Assembly (NCBI GenBank): GCA_905371725.1
Contig: CAJPML010000011.1
Coordinates: 1 to 11,287, forward strand
DNA length: 11,287 nt
Reading direction: 5' to 3'
DNA from: Leptotrichia sp. oral taxon 215
Lineage (GTDB): Bacteria; Fusobacteriota; Fusobacteriia; Fusobacteriales; Leptotrichiaceae
The position numbers were made by a program, and so were the translations under genes. How positions within the stretch are numbered: position 1 is the first letter of the stretch; each line of letters opens with the position of its first letter. Below the pieces are notes generated by a model. It was given only the letters and a program-made list of their open reading frames with translations. It was not told the DNA's origin and ran no database searches. Below are positions 1 through 6,677 of the stretch, one piece after another.

Positions 1-196
1 AAAGTATATTGAAAGTACTGAAACAAATTTAAAATTTATTTTTTATTCTGTTCCCTTAGAGAGAATATATTTAATTTTTTATCTAAAATATAATACCTAT
101 ATTTTTAAAACAACAATTTTTCAGTTCATTTTATAAAGCAATTAGAGACTTTATCCAACTTTCCAGTAAAAAATAAAAATAAAAGCAATTAGGCTC
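1..196. other. AT-rich intergenic stretch, no gene seen
   Basis: No open frame of useful length with an SD is visible on either strand, and no GC-rich hairpin followed by a T-run. An exact 11-bp direct repeat (AAAGCAATTAG) occurs at 135-145 and 182-192, the second copy ending just before the argS -35 box. In DNA this rich in A+T it may be chance. No T-box antiterminator signature (the conserved GGGTGG core) is visible upstream of argS. Confidence 0.5.
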
Positions 197-225
197 TTCA
201 AATTTATGGCAAATTATTATATAAT
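197..225 (+). promoter_or_regulatory. argS promoter (sigma-70 type)
   Basis: TTCAAA at 197-202 (4 of 6 to consensus) is followed by a 17-bp spacer and a perfect TATAAT at 220-225. Transcription would start near 232, about 12 nt before the strong SD at 244-250. Confidence 0.6.
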
Positions 226-243
226 ATAAAATAAATTATAAGG

Positions 244-319
244 AAAGGAGACATATGTTTTATTTGGTAAAACTATTTCCCTAAAAAAATTATCAAATTC
301 AAAACATATAACTGGAAAG
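244..319 (+). promoter_or_regulatory. argS leader: strong SD followed by an 18-bp hairpin before the start codon
   Basis: AAAGGAG at 244-250 is the best SD near argS, but it lies 69 nt before the ATG at 320. Between them, 253-270 pairs with 290-309: nine pairs (ATATGTTTT with AAAACATAT), a two-base bulge at 299-300, then nine more pairs including one G-U. The loop is 271-289. If the hairpin forms, the SD and the argS ATG are separated by only about 12 unpaired bases (251-252 plus 310-319). Next to the ATG there is only GGAAAG at 314-319, directly abutting it and too close to work as an SD. An alternative reading is a nine-codon leader peptide (ATG 255 to TAA 282-284) using this SD, but its ATG sits inside the stem. 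The pairing is read directly from the sequence; the function is inferred. Confidence 0.5.
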
Positions 320-2050
320 ATGAAATTACTTACTATTCAATTAAAAGAACTCTTCAAGAGAAATATAAACCGTATTTTTAACAGTGATTTCTCAGATAAA
401 ATTGATATTCAGAATTCTACTAAAAAAGAATTTGGTGATTTTCAGACAAATTTTGCCATGACAACTTCAAAAATCATAGGTAAAAATCCAAGAGAAATAG
501 CCAATGAAATCATAGAAAAATTTGAATCTGATGACATTATTGAAAAACTTGAAGTAGCAGGACCTGGATTTATAAACATCTATCTGAAGAATAATTTTAT
601 TAATAACGAAATTAAAAAAATAGGGGAAGAAAAATATGATTTTTCATTCCTAAATACTGATAGAACTGTCGTAATTGATTATTCTTCACCGAATATTGCA
701 AAACGTATGCACGTTGGTCACTTAAGAAGTACAATCATCGGAGAATCCATAAAAAGAATAATGCAGTTTCTAGGATTTAAAGTTTTCGGAGATAACCATA
801 TAGGAGACTGGGGTACTCAGTTTGGAAAGCTTATTGTCGCTTATGAACGTTGGCTTGACAGGGAAGCTTATGAAAATGATCCTATAGAGGAACTTGAAAG
901 AATATATGTACTTTTTTCTGATAAGGCAAAGGAAGACCCTTCTCTGGAAGACATTGCAAGGGAAGAGCTTAGAAAGCTTCAGGCGGGAGATGAAAAAAAC
1001 AATGCCCTCTGGAAAGAATTTATTAATATTTCAATAAACGAATACAACAAAATTTATAAAAGATTTGATATTAAATTTGACTTCTATAATGGAGAATCAT
1101 TCTATAATGATATGATGCCTGGAGTTCTTGAAGATTTGAAACAAAAAGGAATCGCAAGAGAAGATGATGATGCACTTGTTGTTTTCTTTGACGAGGAAAC
1201 AAAACTTCATCCATGCATAGTTCAAAAAAAGGACGGAAGTTTCCTTTATTCAACTTCAGATCTTGCAACTATCAAATACAGAAAAGATGAACTGAATGCC
1301 GACATGGGGCTGTATGTTGTTGATGAAAGACAGCAGGAACATTTCAAGCAGGTATTTGAAATTGCAAGAATGACAGGTTCTCCTTATGACTATGAAAAAG
1401 TCCATATCCACTTTGGTATTATGAGATTTGCAAACGGAGTCATCCTTTCTACAAGAGGTGGAAATGTTATAAGACTTATTGATCTTCTGAACAAGGCACA
1501 GGAAGAAGTAAGAAAAGTTATAGATGAAAAAAATCCTGATATACCTGATGCTGAAAAAGATATTATTTCAGATATAGTTGGAACTGGAGCTATAAAATAT
1601 TTCGACTTGAGCCAGAATAGAACTTCACCGATATTATTTGACTGGGATAAAGTATTAAGCTTTGAAGGAAATACAGGACCTTATCTGCAGTATACTTATG
1701 TAAGAATAATGTCCCTTCTGAGAAAAATGGAAGCTGAAAATATTTCAATTGACAAGAGCAAGGATATTATCCTTGATGACATGAATGATATTGAAAGAGA
1801 CCTTGCAGTTATGTTGCTAAGATTCCCTCAGGTTGTAGTAAAAGCTTATGAAGGATTTAAACCTAACCTGATTGCAGATTATTTATTTGATCTTGCTAAA
1901 ACTTACAATAACTTCTATAATTCAAAATCTATACTGAAGGAAGAAAACAAGGATATTATGCAGGCAAGAATACTTCTTTCAATAAAAGCTGCTGACATAC
2001 TGAAACAGGGACTGTCATTATTATCAATACAGACAGTGGATAGAATGTAA
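320..2050 (+). CDS. argS: Arginyl-tRNA synthetase
   Basis: Class Ia aminoacyl-tRNA synthetase that charges tRNA-Arg with arginine using ATP, in the cytoplasm. At 576 residues it matches the usual bacterial length (E. coli about 577). The N-terminal Arg-tRNA-synthetase domain (about 1-95) includes the KEFGDFQTN block. The catalytic core carries the HIGH-type motif HVGH at 131-134, NHIGDWGTQFG at 159-169, and a KMSK-region variant, LSTRGGN, at 376-382. The Lys-poor form of this last motif is common in ArgS. The C-terminal DALR anticodon-binding domain begins near FEGNTGPYLQYTYVR (448-462) and the protein ends in the family-typical VDRM. The start at 320 is chosen because its N-terminus aligns with other ArgS and no ATG, GTG or TTG lies upstream in frame before a stop. 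It appears monocistronic, with its own promoter and a downstream terminator; see the leader entry for its odd translation-initiation region. Confidence 0.97.
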   Translation: MKLLTIQLKELFKRNINRIFNSDFSDKIDIQNSTKKEFGDFQTNFAMTTSKIIGKNPREIANEIIEKFESDDIIEKLEVAGPGFINIYLKNNFINNEIKKIGEEKYDFSFLNTDRTVVIDYSSPNIAKRMHVGHLRSTIIGESIKRIMQFLGFKVFGDNHIGDWGTQFGKLIVAYERWLDREAYENDPIEELERIYVLFSDKAKEDPSLEDIAREELRKLQAGDEKNNALWKEFINISINEYNKIYKRFDIKFDFYNGESFYNDMMPGVLEDLKQKGIAREDDDALVVFFDEETKLHPCIVQKKDGSFLYSTSDLATIKYRKDELNADMGLYVVDERQQEHFKQVFEIARMTGSPYDYEKVHIHFGIMRFANGVILSTRGGNVIRLIDLLNKAQEEVRKVIDEKNPDIPDAEKDIISDIVGTGAIKYFDLSQNRTSPILFDWDKVLSFEGNTGPYLQYTYVRIMSLLRKMEAENISIDKSKDIILDDMNDIERDLAVMLLRFPQVVVKAYEGFKPNLIADYLFDLAKTYNNFYNSKSILKEENKDIMQARILLSIKAADILKQGLSLLSIQTVDRM

Positions 2051-2171
2051 CAACTGCTAGAAAATAGCATTTAGTAATAAATCAAACAATATACATAATA
2101 TTTTAAAAATATGAAAGATTATATTTATGAATTATTTAGAATTTTACAATATAAAACAAAAAAATGAATTT

Positions 2172-2221
2172 AGAAAAAGTCATCAGCCTGATTTTTTTCA
2201 GGCGAATTTTGACTTTTTCTT
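2172..2221. terminator. Bidirectional terminator between argS and the AraC-type gene
   Basis: A nested hairpin. The outer stem pairs AGAAAAAGTCA (2172-2182) with TGACTTTTTCT (2210-2220). The inner GC-rich stem pairs GCCTGA (2186-2191) with TCAGGC (2198-2203) around a six-T loop. The T-rich outer arm gives a U-tract for plus-strand transcripts from argS, and the A-rich arm gives one on the minus strand for the convergent regulator gene. A second, weak hairpin (TGCTA 2055-2059 with TAGCA 2065-2069) sits just after the argS stop. The rest of 2070-2284 is AT-rich with no supported gene. Confidence 0.8.
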
Positions 2222-2284
2222 AATGAATAATTGTTTTACATAAATAAAATTTTAATAAATAAGTAAATATATCTTTCATATTTT

Positions 2285-3118
2285 TTATCCTCTGCTTATT
2301 TTTCTGTAAATATGTGGGGAAACTCTAAAATATTTCTTAAAAATTTTCGTAAAATAGTTGGCATCTTCAATTCCTACATGTCTACATACTTCTGATATCC
2401 TGTCATCTGTTTCAAGAATTCTTCTTGCGGCAACTGTCATTTTAATTTCCATGAAAAATTTATTTGGTGACTTTCCTGTATGCTTTTTAAACAGTCTTCT
2501 GAAAGACGCCTCACTTATATCAGATAATCCGCAGTAAAATTCTGTTGAAAATTCCCTAAAAGGATTGTTTATCATATCATTTACAATTGCCTGTACTCTG
2601 CTGTCGATTTCCCTGTTGTAATACTGAATCTTACATGTCCTGCTTTCCCCTTTTTCTTTTGAAATATTTATAAGATAACCTACTATTATTTCCAGATATC
2701 CCCTTAAAATAAATGAAGTTCCTGATCTGTTACTATTTTTTTCCTTTATCATTGAATAAAAACAGTCAATAATGAACTTATCTTCACATTTAATCTGGGT
2801 ATCAAAATCCATTATTTCAGACCATATTTTCAGACCATGTATTGAATAGGATGCAGTAAACCTTACACTTATGAAGGAAAAATGGTTTGAAACAGACATA
2901 CACTGAAGATTGCAGCTTTCAGGTATGTAAATAATATCATTTTTACTCACATCATACACATTATCATCTATTATAAATTTTGCATTGCCCTCTACTATAA
3001 ACCTTATCATTGAATAAGGCACTTTTTCTTCCCTGAATTTCCAGTCCTTGTTAAAAGTATACATATCGACATAAAGAAAAGCAAGGTGAAAGGCTTTCAT
3101 TAATGAATTATTTTCCAT
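2285..3118 (-). CDS. AraC-family transcriptional regulator
   Basis: A 277-residue regulator of usual AraC/XylS size. The N-terminal half (about 34-90, with VPYSMIRFIVEG and NDIIYIPE) looks like the cupin-type effector-binding domain that senses a small molecule such as a sugar. The C-terminal 100 residues are the paired helix-turn-helix domain: ISEASFRRLFKKHTGKSP (201-218) is the first unit, and ISEVCRHVGIEDANYFTKIF (241-260) with FKKYFRVSPHIYRK (260-273) is the second. The start at 3118 has AGGAG at 3128-3132 with a 9-nt spacing. The gene is divergent from a sugar-uptake operon, with a 281-bp gap holding promoters for both directions and direct repeats of AraC-operator geometry. I infer that it activates that operon; the inducer is unknown. 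It ends at a convergent terminator shared with argS. Confidence 0.93.
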   Translation of the reverse strand: MENNSLMKAFHLAFLYVDMYTFNKDWKFREEKVPYSMIRFIVEGNAKFIIDDNVYDVSKNDIIYIPESCNLQCMSVSNHFSFISVRFTASYSIHGLKIWSEIMDFDTQIKCEDKFIIDCFYSMIKEKNSNRSGTSFILRGYLEIIVGYLINISKEKGESRTCKIQYYNREIDSRVQAIVNDMINNPFREFSTEFYCGLSDISEASFRRLFKKHTGKSPNKFFMEIKMTVAARRILETDDRISEVCRHVGIEDANYFTKIFKKYFRVSPHIYRKISRG

Positions 3119-3149
3119 AATTTATAACTCCTACTGTCATTTTACTTTA

Positions 3150-3178
3150 ATTATACCCTGATAATATTGATAAGACAA
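3150..3178 (-). promoter_or_regulatory. Promoter of the AraC-type regulator gene
   Basis: On the minus strand TTGTCT (3178-3173, 4 of 6) is followed by a 17-bp spacer and a perfect TATAAT (3155-3150). Transcription would start near 3143, about 25 nt before the translation start. Confidence 0.6.
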
Positions 3179-3214
3179 TTTTCTTCTATAATTTCTTTCA
3201 TACCTTATAATCAT

Positions 3215-3245
3215 TTAATCGTTTTTTACTATAATTAATCGTTTT
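3215..3245. promoter_or_regulatory. Direct-repeat operator, probably bound by the AraC-type regulator
   Basis: TTAATCGTTTT occurs exactly twice, at 3215-3225 and 3235-3245, a period of 20 bp or about two helical turns. The downstream copy ends 7 bp before the -35 box of the sugar operon, placing the two copies at about -67 and -47 from the likely transcription start. AraC-family activators typically bind two direct-repeat half-sites about 21 bp apart, next to or overlapping the -35 box. The repeats are seen in the sequence; the identity of the binding protein is inferred from the adjacent divergent gene. Confidence 0.65.
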
Positions 3246-3252
3246 AGAAGTC

Positions 3253-3280
3253 TTGTTTTATTTAAAAATGAAGGTATACT
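3253..3280 (+). promoter_or_regulatory. Promoter of the sugar-uptake operon
   Basis: TTGTTT (3253-3258, a poor -35) is followed by a 16-bp spacer and TATACT (3275-3280, 5 of 6). A weak -35 next to an activator half-site is what an activator-dependent promoter should look like. Transcription would start near 3287, giving a leader of about 113 nt. Confidence 0.6.
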
Positions 3281-3286
3281 CTTAAT

Positions 3287-3399
3287 AATCAAAGAAAAAA
3301 GTGACGTCAATTATTTTCAATTTATTATAATATATTAATAATAGTACATTTCAATTATTTTAAAATACTTAAATTTAATGTCGAAAGGATGGAACAATT
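3287..3399 (+). promoter_or_regulatory. Leader of the sugar operon with palindrome and repeat
   Basis: The transcribed leader holds an 8-bp perfect palindrome TGACGTCA (3302-3309), one of its few GC-containing spots. An 11-bp direct repeat TCAATTATTTT lies at 3307-3317 and 3351-3361. TATAAT at 3326-3331 has no convincing -35. The palindrome could be a second operator downstream of the start site; nothing here proves it. The SD AAAGGA (3384-3389) lies 10 nt before the lipoprotein ATG. Confidence 0.3.
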
Positions 3400-4716
3400 A
3401 TGAAAAAAAAGATTATTCTATTACTTATATCAGTATTATTTCTTATTATTTCCTGCGGAGGTTCAAAAAAATCAAATGAAACAGGAGAACTTGAAGGAGA
3501 AATAGTATTCTGGCATTCATTTACTCAGGGACCTAGAAATGAATTCATGAAACAGGCTGCTGAAGAATTTATGAAAAAAAATCCGAAAGTAAAAATTAAA
3601 ATTGAAACATTTGCATGGCCTGAATTTTACACTAAATGGACAACTGGATTACAGGCAGGACAAGTTCCTGATGTAAGTACGGCTTTACCTAACCATGTTG
3701 TAGAATTACTTCAGGCAGACGCTCTAGTTCCTATTGATGATGTAATAGATCATATTGGAAAAGATAGATTTTACGCTGCTCCTCTTACAGAAGGAGAATT
3801 AAATGGAAAACACTACTCTATACCTTTATATTCACATGCTCAGGTAATGTGGTATAGAAAAGATTTATTACAAGCTGCTGGGCTTGAAGTTCCAAAAACA
3901 TGGGCAGAATTATTTGAAGCAGCTAAAAAGTTAAATAATCCTCCTCAAGTATACGGACTATCAGTTCCTATGGGTCTTGGAGATATGATGGCAACTAGAT
4001 TTTTGAACTTCTATGTTCGTTCAGCAGGAGAAACTTTAATAACTAAAGATGGAAAAGCAAACCTGACAAGTAAGGCTGCCATAGATGGAATAAATTACTG
4101 GGTAAATATGTATAAGGCAGTATCTCCAAAAGGTTCTGTAAACTTTAAGGTACTGGATCAGGCTACACTTTATTATCAGGGTAAAACAGCTTTTGACTTT
4201 AACAGTGGATTCCAAATTGGAGGAGTTAAACAGAACTCACCTGATTTACTCGACAAAATAGCTGCTGCACCAATTCCAAAAATAAATGCTGCAGATCCTG
4301 AACAGGGAATAGAAACTTCAAATATACCTGTAATCGTATGGAAAAACAGTAAGCATCCTGAAATTGCAAAAGCTTTTGTTGAAAGCTTATACGAAAAGGA
4401 AAAATATATTAAATTCTTACATTCTGTTCCAGGTGGAATGTTACCGGCTTTAAAAGATATTTCAAATGACCCTGCATACCTAGATGATCCAATAATAAAA
4501 CAGTTCCAAGATACAATCACAGTTATTAACAATGCTGTTGATAAAGGTACTGCAATTGGAATGGAATCTGGTCCAAAACCTGAAGCTGGAATAATTACAA
4601 GCCAAGGAGTAATTGAAAAAATGTTCCAGGAAATTATACTAAAAAATGTTCCCGTGGAAGAAGCTGCTAAAAAGGCTGAAAAAGAACTAAATGATTTATT
4701 TGCTGCAGCAAAATAG
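3400..4716 (+). CDS. Sugar ABC transporter substrate-binding lipoprotein (family 1)
   Basis: The extracytoplasmic binding protein of a carbohydrate importer, 438 residues, usual for the SBP_bac_1 (MalE/UgpB-like) family. The N-terminus is a lipoprotein signal: KKK, a hydrophobic run, then lipobox LIIS-C with the modified cysteine at residue 19, followed by a Gly/Ser/Lys linker. The mature part has typical family blocks: EIVFWHSFTQGPRNEF near 34-49, the PDVSTALPNHVVEL stretch, LVPIDDVI, and MWYRKDLLQAAGLEVPKTWAELFEAAKKL, a hallmark of this family. It is first in an operon with two permeases and an oxidoreductase, preceded by an activator-type promoter and an SD at 3384-3389. The sugar cannot be told from sequence. 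The gene carries an A8 run in codons 2-4, which simply encodes the lysines of the signal peptide. Confidence 0.93.
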   Translation: MKKKIILLLISVLFLIISCGGSKKSNETGELEGEIVFWHSFTQGPRNEFMKQAAEEFMKKNPKVKIKIETFAWPEFYTKWTTGLQAGQVPDVSTALPNHVVELLQADALVPIDDVIDHIGKDRFYAAPLTEGELNGKHYSIPLYSHAQVMWYRKDLLQAAGLEVPKTWAELFEAAKKLNNPPQVYGLSVPMGLGDMMATRFLNFYVRSAGETLITKDGKANLTSKAAIDGINYWVNMYKAVSPKGSVNFKVLDQATLYYQGKTAFDFNSGFQIGGVKQNSPDLLDKIAAAPIPKINAADPEQGIETSNIPVIVWKNSKHPEIAKAFVESLYEKEKYIKFLHSVPGGMLPALKDISNDPAYLDDPIIKQFQDTITVINNAVDKGTAIGMESGPKPEAGIITSQGVIEKMFQEIILKNVPVEEAAKKAEKELNDLFAAAK

Positions 4717-4748
4717 CTGACTAACCATGTGACAGGAAAGGAATACTC

Positions 4749-5642
4749 ATGAAAAAGAAAAAAATGAATATTGATAAGATAAATCTGGTGTTTGTTTTAC
4801 CTGCCATGTTAATAGTTTTTCTTCTGCTGGTTTATCCTATATTTTCTAGTATATACTTCAGTTTTACATCGAAAAACTTAATTAGACCATATTATAAATG
4901 GATCTGGTTTGACAACTTCAAATTTGTCCTGACTAACCCTGAATTTTATCGTGCATTCCTAAATTCTATAAAATGGACTATTTTATCAATTACAGGACAG
5001 CTTCTAGTAGGATTTATAGCTGCACTTTCTTTAAATAAAATTCCAAAATTTTCAGGATTTTATAGAACTTTACTTATTATTCCATGGGCATTTCCAGCTA
5101 TTGTCATAGCATTTTCATGGAAATGGATTTTAAACGATGTTTATGGATTTATACCGAATTTACTTACACAGCTCCATATTACAAAAGAAAATATAAATTT
5201 TCTGGCTGATCCAAAAACTGCCTTCTGGATAGTACTGTTTATAAATATATGGTTTGGAGCACCTCTGTTTATGGTAAATATTCTGGCAGCCTTAAAAACT
5301 ATTCCACGAGAACAGTATGAAGCAGCTATTGTTGACGGCGCATCTTCTTTTCAAGTATTCCGTTACATAACAATAAGACATATCCGTGGAGTTATAGGAT
5401 TACTGGTAGTTTTGAGAACAATATGGGTTTTCAATAACTTTGACCTACTTTATCTGCTAACTGGAGGAGGCCCTTCAGACTTGACTACTACACTTCCAAT
5501 ATATGCATACAAGACCGGTTGGAATCTGAAAAGATTAGGAACCGCATCTGCAGTTACTATTCTTCTGCTTCTGTTCCTGATGGCTGTATGTTTTGGATAC
5601 TTTAAGCTACTTAATAAATGGGAAAGAGAGGATGATAAATAA
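4749..5642 (+). CDS. Sugar ABC transporter permease, MalF type
   Basis: Inner-membrane channel subunit of the importer, 297 residues with about six membrane segments. The first spans about 13-37; others lie near 74-95, 107-127, 158-180, 213-238 and 266-286. The cytoplasmic EAA loop that docks the ATPase is YEAAIVDGASSFQVFRYI (190-207), with EAA at 191-193 and the conserved Gly at 197. LTGGGPSDLTTTLPIYAY (237-254) is the signature periplasmic block of the MalF/UgpA/LacF group. The SD AAAGGA (4737-4742) sits 6 nt before the ATG. The gene lies 32 bp after the binding protein and its stop overlaps the next start by one base (TAATG), so the two permeases are probably translated together and form a heterodimer. 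Confidence 0.93.
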   Translation: MKKKKMNIDKINLVFVLPAMLIVFLLLVYPIFSSIYFSFTSKNLIRPYYKWIWFDNFKFVLTNPEFYRAFLNSIKWTILSITGQLLVGFIAALSLNKIPKFSGFYRTLLIIPWAFPAIVIAFSWKWILNDVYGFIPNLLTQLHITKENINFLADPKTAFWIVLFINIWFGAPLFMVNILAALKTIPREQYEAAIVDGASSFQVFRYITIRHIRGVIGLLVVLRTIWVFNNFDLLYLLTGGGPSDLTTTLPIYAYKTGWNLKRLGTASAVTILLLLFLMAVCFGYFKLLNKWEREDDK

Positions 5643-6478
5643 TGAAATACAGTTATAAAAATAATATCTATACTGGATTAGTCTATTTACTTTTAACTGT
5701 CATGGCAATAATTGCAGTCTTCCCTCTGATATGGATTATTCTTTCCTCTATAAAACCTTCGAGCGAAATGTCCAGTAATCCATTATCATTTATCCCTAAA
5801 AAGATAACATTTGATTATTACAGACAGGTTCTATTTAGCCTGAATTTTATAAGAAATATAAAAAACAGCTTAGTTATATCTTTTACGGCAACTTTAATAA
5901 CTATAATTGTTTCAGCACTTGGAGCTTACGGGATTGTAAGATTTTTTCCTAAAGTAGGTAAAAAAATGACAAAAATGCTTATTACTACATACATGTTCCC
6001 TACTATCCTGCTAGCTGTTCCATATGTTACAGTTATGGCAAAATTAGGATTAATTAATACATGGATTGGTGTAGTTATAACTTATCTGTCGTTTTCCATC
6101 CCATATGCAATATGGATGCTGATAGGATTTTTTCAGACTGTTCCTATTGGAATTGAAGAAGCTGCAAAAGTTGACGGAGTAGGAAAATTCGGGATATTTT
6201 TTCAGATTGTACTTCCTATAGTGTCTCCAGGAATTGTTTCAACTGCCATTTACACATTTATCAATACTTGGAACGAATTCCTGTATGCCCTGCTTTTAAT
6301 AAATAACTCTGAAAAAATGCCTTTATCAATAGCTCTTTACTCTTTAACAGGTTCAGAAATACTTGACTGGGGACAGATGATGGCTGCATCAGTAATTGTA
6401 ATCCTGCCTTCAATAGTATTCTTCATGATTATACAGAATAAAATTGCAGGTGGATTATCAGACGGATCTGTTAAATAG
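5642..6478 (+). CDS. Sugar ABC transporter permease, MalG type
   Basis: Second inner-membrane subunit of the same importer, 278 residues with six predicted membrane segments; the first is about 13-35. The EAA loop is IEEAAKVDGVGKFGIFFQIV (171-190), the strong MalG-type form, followed by LPIVSPGI and the conserved TFINTWNEFLYALLLI block (205-220). It starts on the last base of the MalF-type gene (TAATG), with an internal SD-like GAGAGG at 5626-5631, so translational coupling is likely. No ATP-binding subunit follows. In many sugar importers of this type a single MsmK/MalK-like ATPase encoded elsewhere serves several transporters, and I infer that here. The next gene begins 199 bp later and no terminator is seen in between. 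Confidence 0.93.
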   Translation: MKYSYKNNIYTGLVYLLLTVMAIIAVFPLIWIILSSIKPSSEMSSNPLSFIPKKITFDYYRQVLFSLNFIRNIKNSLVISFTATLITIIVSALGAYGIVRFFPKVGKKMTKMLITTYMFPTILLAVPYVTVMAKLGLINTWIGVVITYLSFSIPYAIWMLIGFFQTVPIGIEEAAKVDGVGKFGIFFQIVLPIVSPGIVSTAIYTFINTWNEFLYALLLINNSEKMPLSIALYSLTGSEILDWGQMMAASVIVILPSIVFFMIIQNKIAGGLSDGSVK

Positions 6479-6528
6479 AAATATTAGAATGAATTTTAGA
6501 TAAAAAAATAAAATACATAATTTTGAAG

Positions 6529-6677
6529 AAAGGAGAGGTGCTATCTTAAAATAAAAATACAGATGGAACATATAAAAAAGCATACAGAAAGTAAAGCTGT
6601 TCTTCTGTTAAAATTTTTCTCATAAATATATTTATTATTTTAACTTCTAAGTTTTTTGAGATAGCCCTATTACAGAA
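6529..6677 (+). promoter_or_regulatory. Structured leader of the oxidoreductase gene: orphan SD followed by an inverted-repeat element
   Basis: AAAGGAGAGG (6529-6538) is the strongest SD-like site in the window, yet it is followed only by GTG CTA TCT TAA. Immediately after it, GCTATCTTAAAA (6540-6551) pairs with TTTTGAGATAGC (6654-6665), 12 pairs with one G-U. Inside lie a second stem, GTTAAAAT (6607-6614) with ATTTTAAC (6637-6644), enclosing a 14-bp AT palindrome (6622-6635), and a competing stem, ACAGAA (6584-6589) with TTCTGT (6603-6608). The oxidoreductase ATG follows 12 nt after the closing arm and has no SD of its own. The element is about 126 bp with inverted ends, so it could be a small inserted palindromic element or a leader RNA that brings the SD near the start. 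No target-site duplication is obvious. No T-run follows the stem, so it is not a simple terminator. Confidence 0.4.

Noticed and set aside
1..320. T-box leader for argS
   Set aside because: No T-box consensus and no terminator/antiterminator pair between promoter and gene; the promoter-to-SD distance is only about 12 nt.
2111..2167. 18-codon frame starting at an ATG after argS
   Set aside because: No SD, no conserved features, and it runs into the terminator region.
3403..3410. A8 run at the start of the binding-protein gene as a phase-variation tract
   Set aside because: It encodes the usual lysines of a signal peptide and similar A-runs occur throughout this AT-rich window; no sign of length variation can be seen from one sequence.
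4176..4532. 118-codon open frame on the minus strand inside the binding-protein gene
   Set aside because: Antisense shadow of a well-supported family 1 binding protein; Phe/Ile/Cys-rich text without motifs.
6563..6625. 20-codon frame MEHIKKHTESKAV... in the oxidoreductase leader
   Set aside because: Its ATG is 24 nt after the SD-like site, too far for direct use, and the frame ends quickly. Kept only as part of the structured leader.
6622..6635. 14-bp perfect palindrome ATAAATATATTTAT
   Set aside because: Pure A/T palindromes of this size are common in such AT-rich DNA; considered only as the tip of the larger stem.
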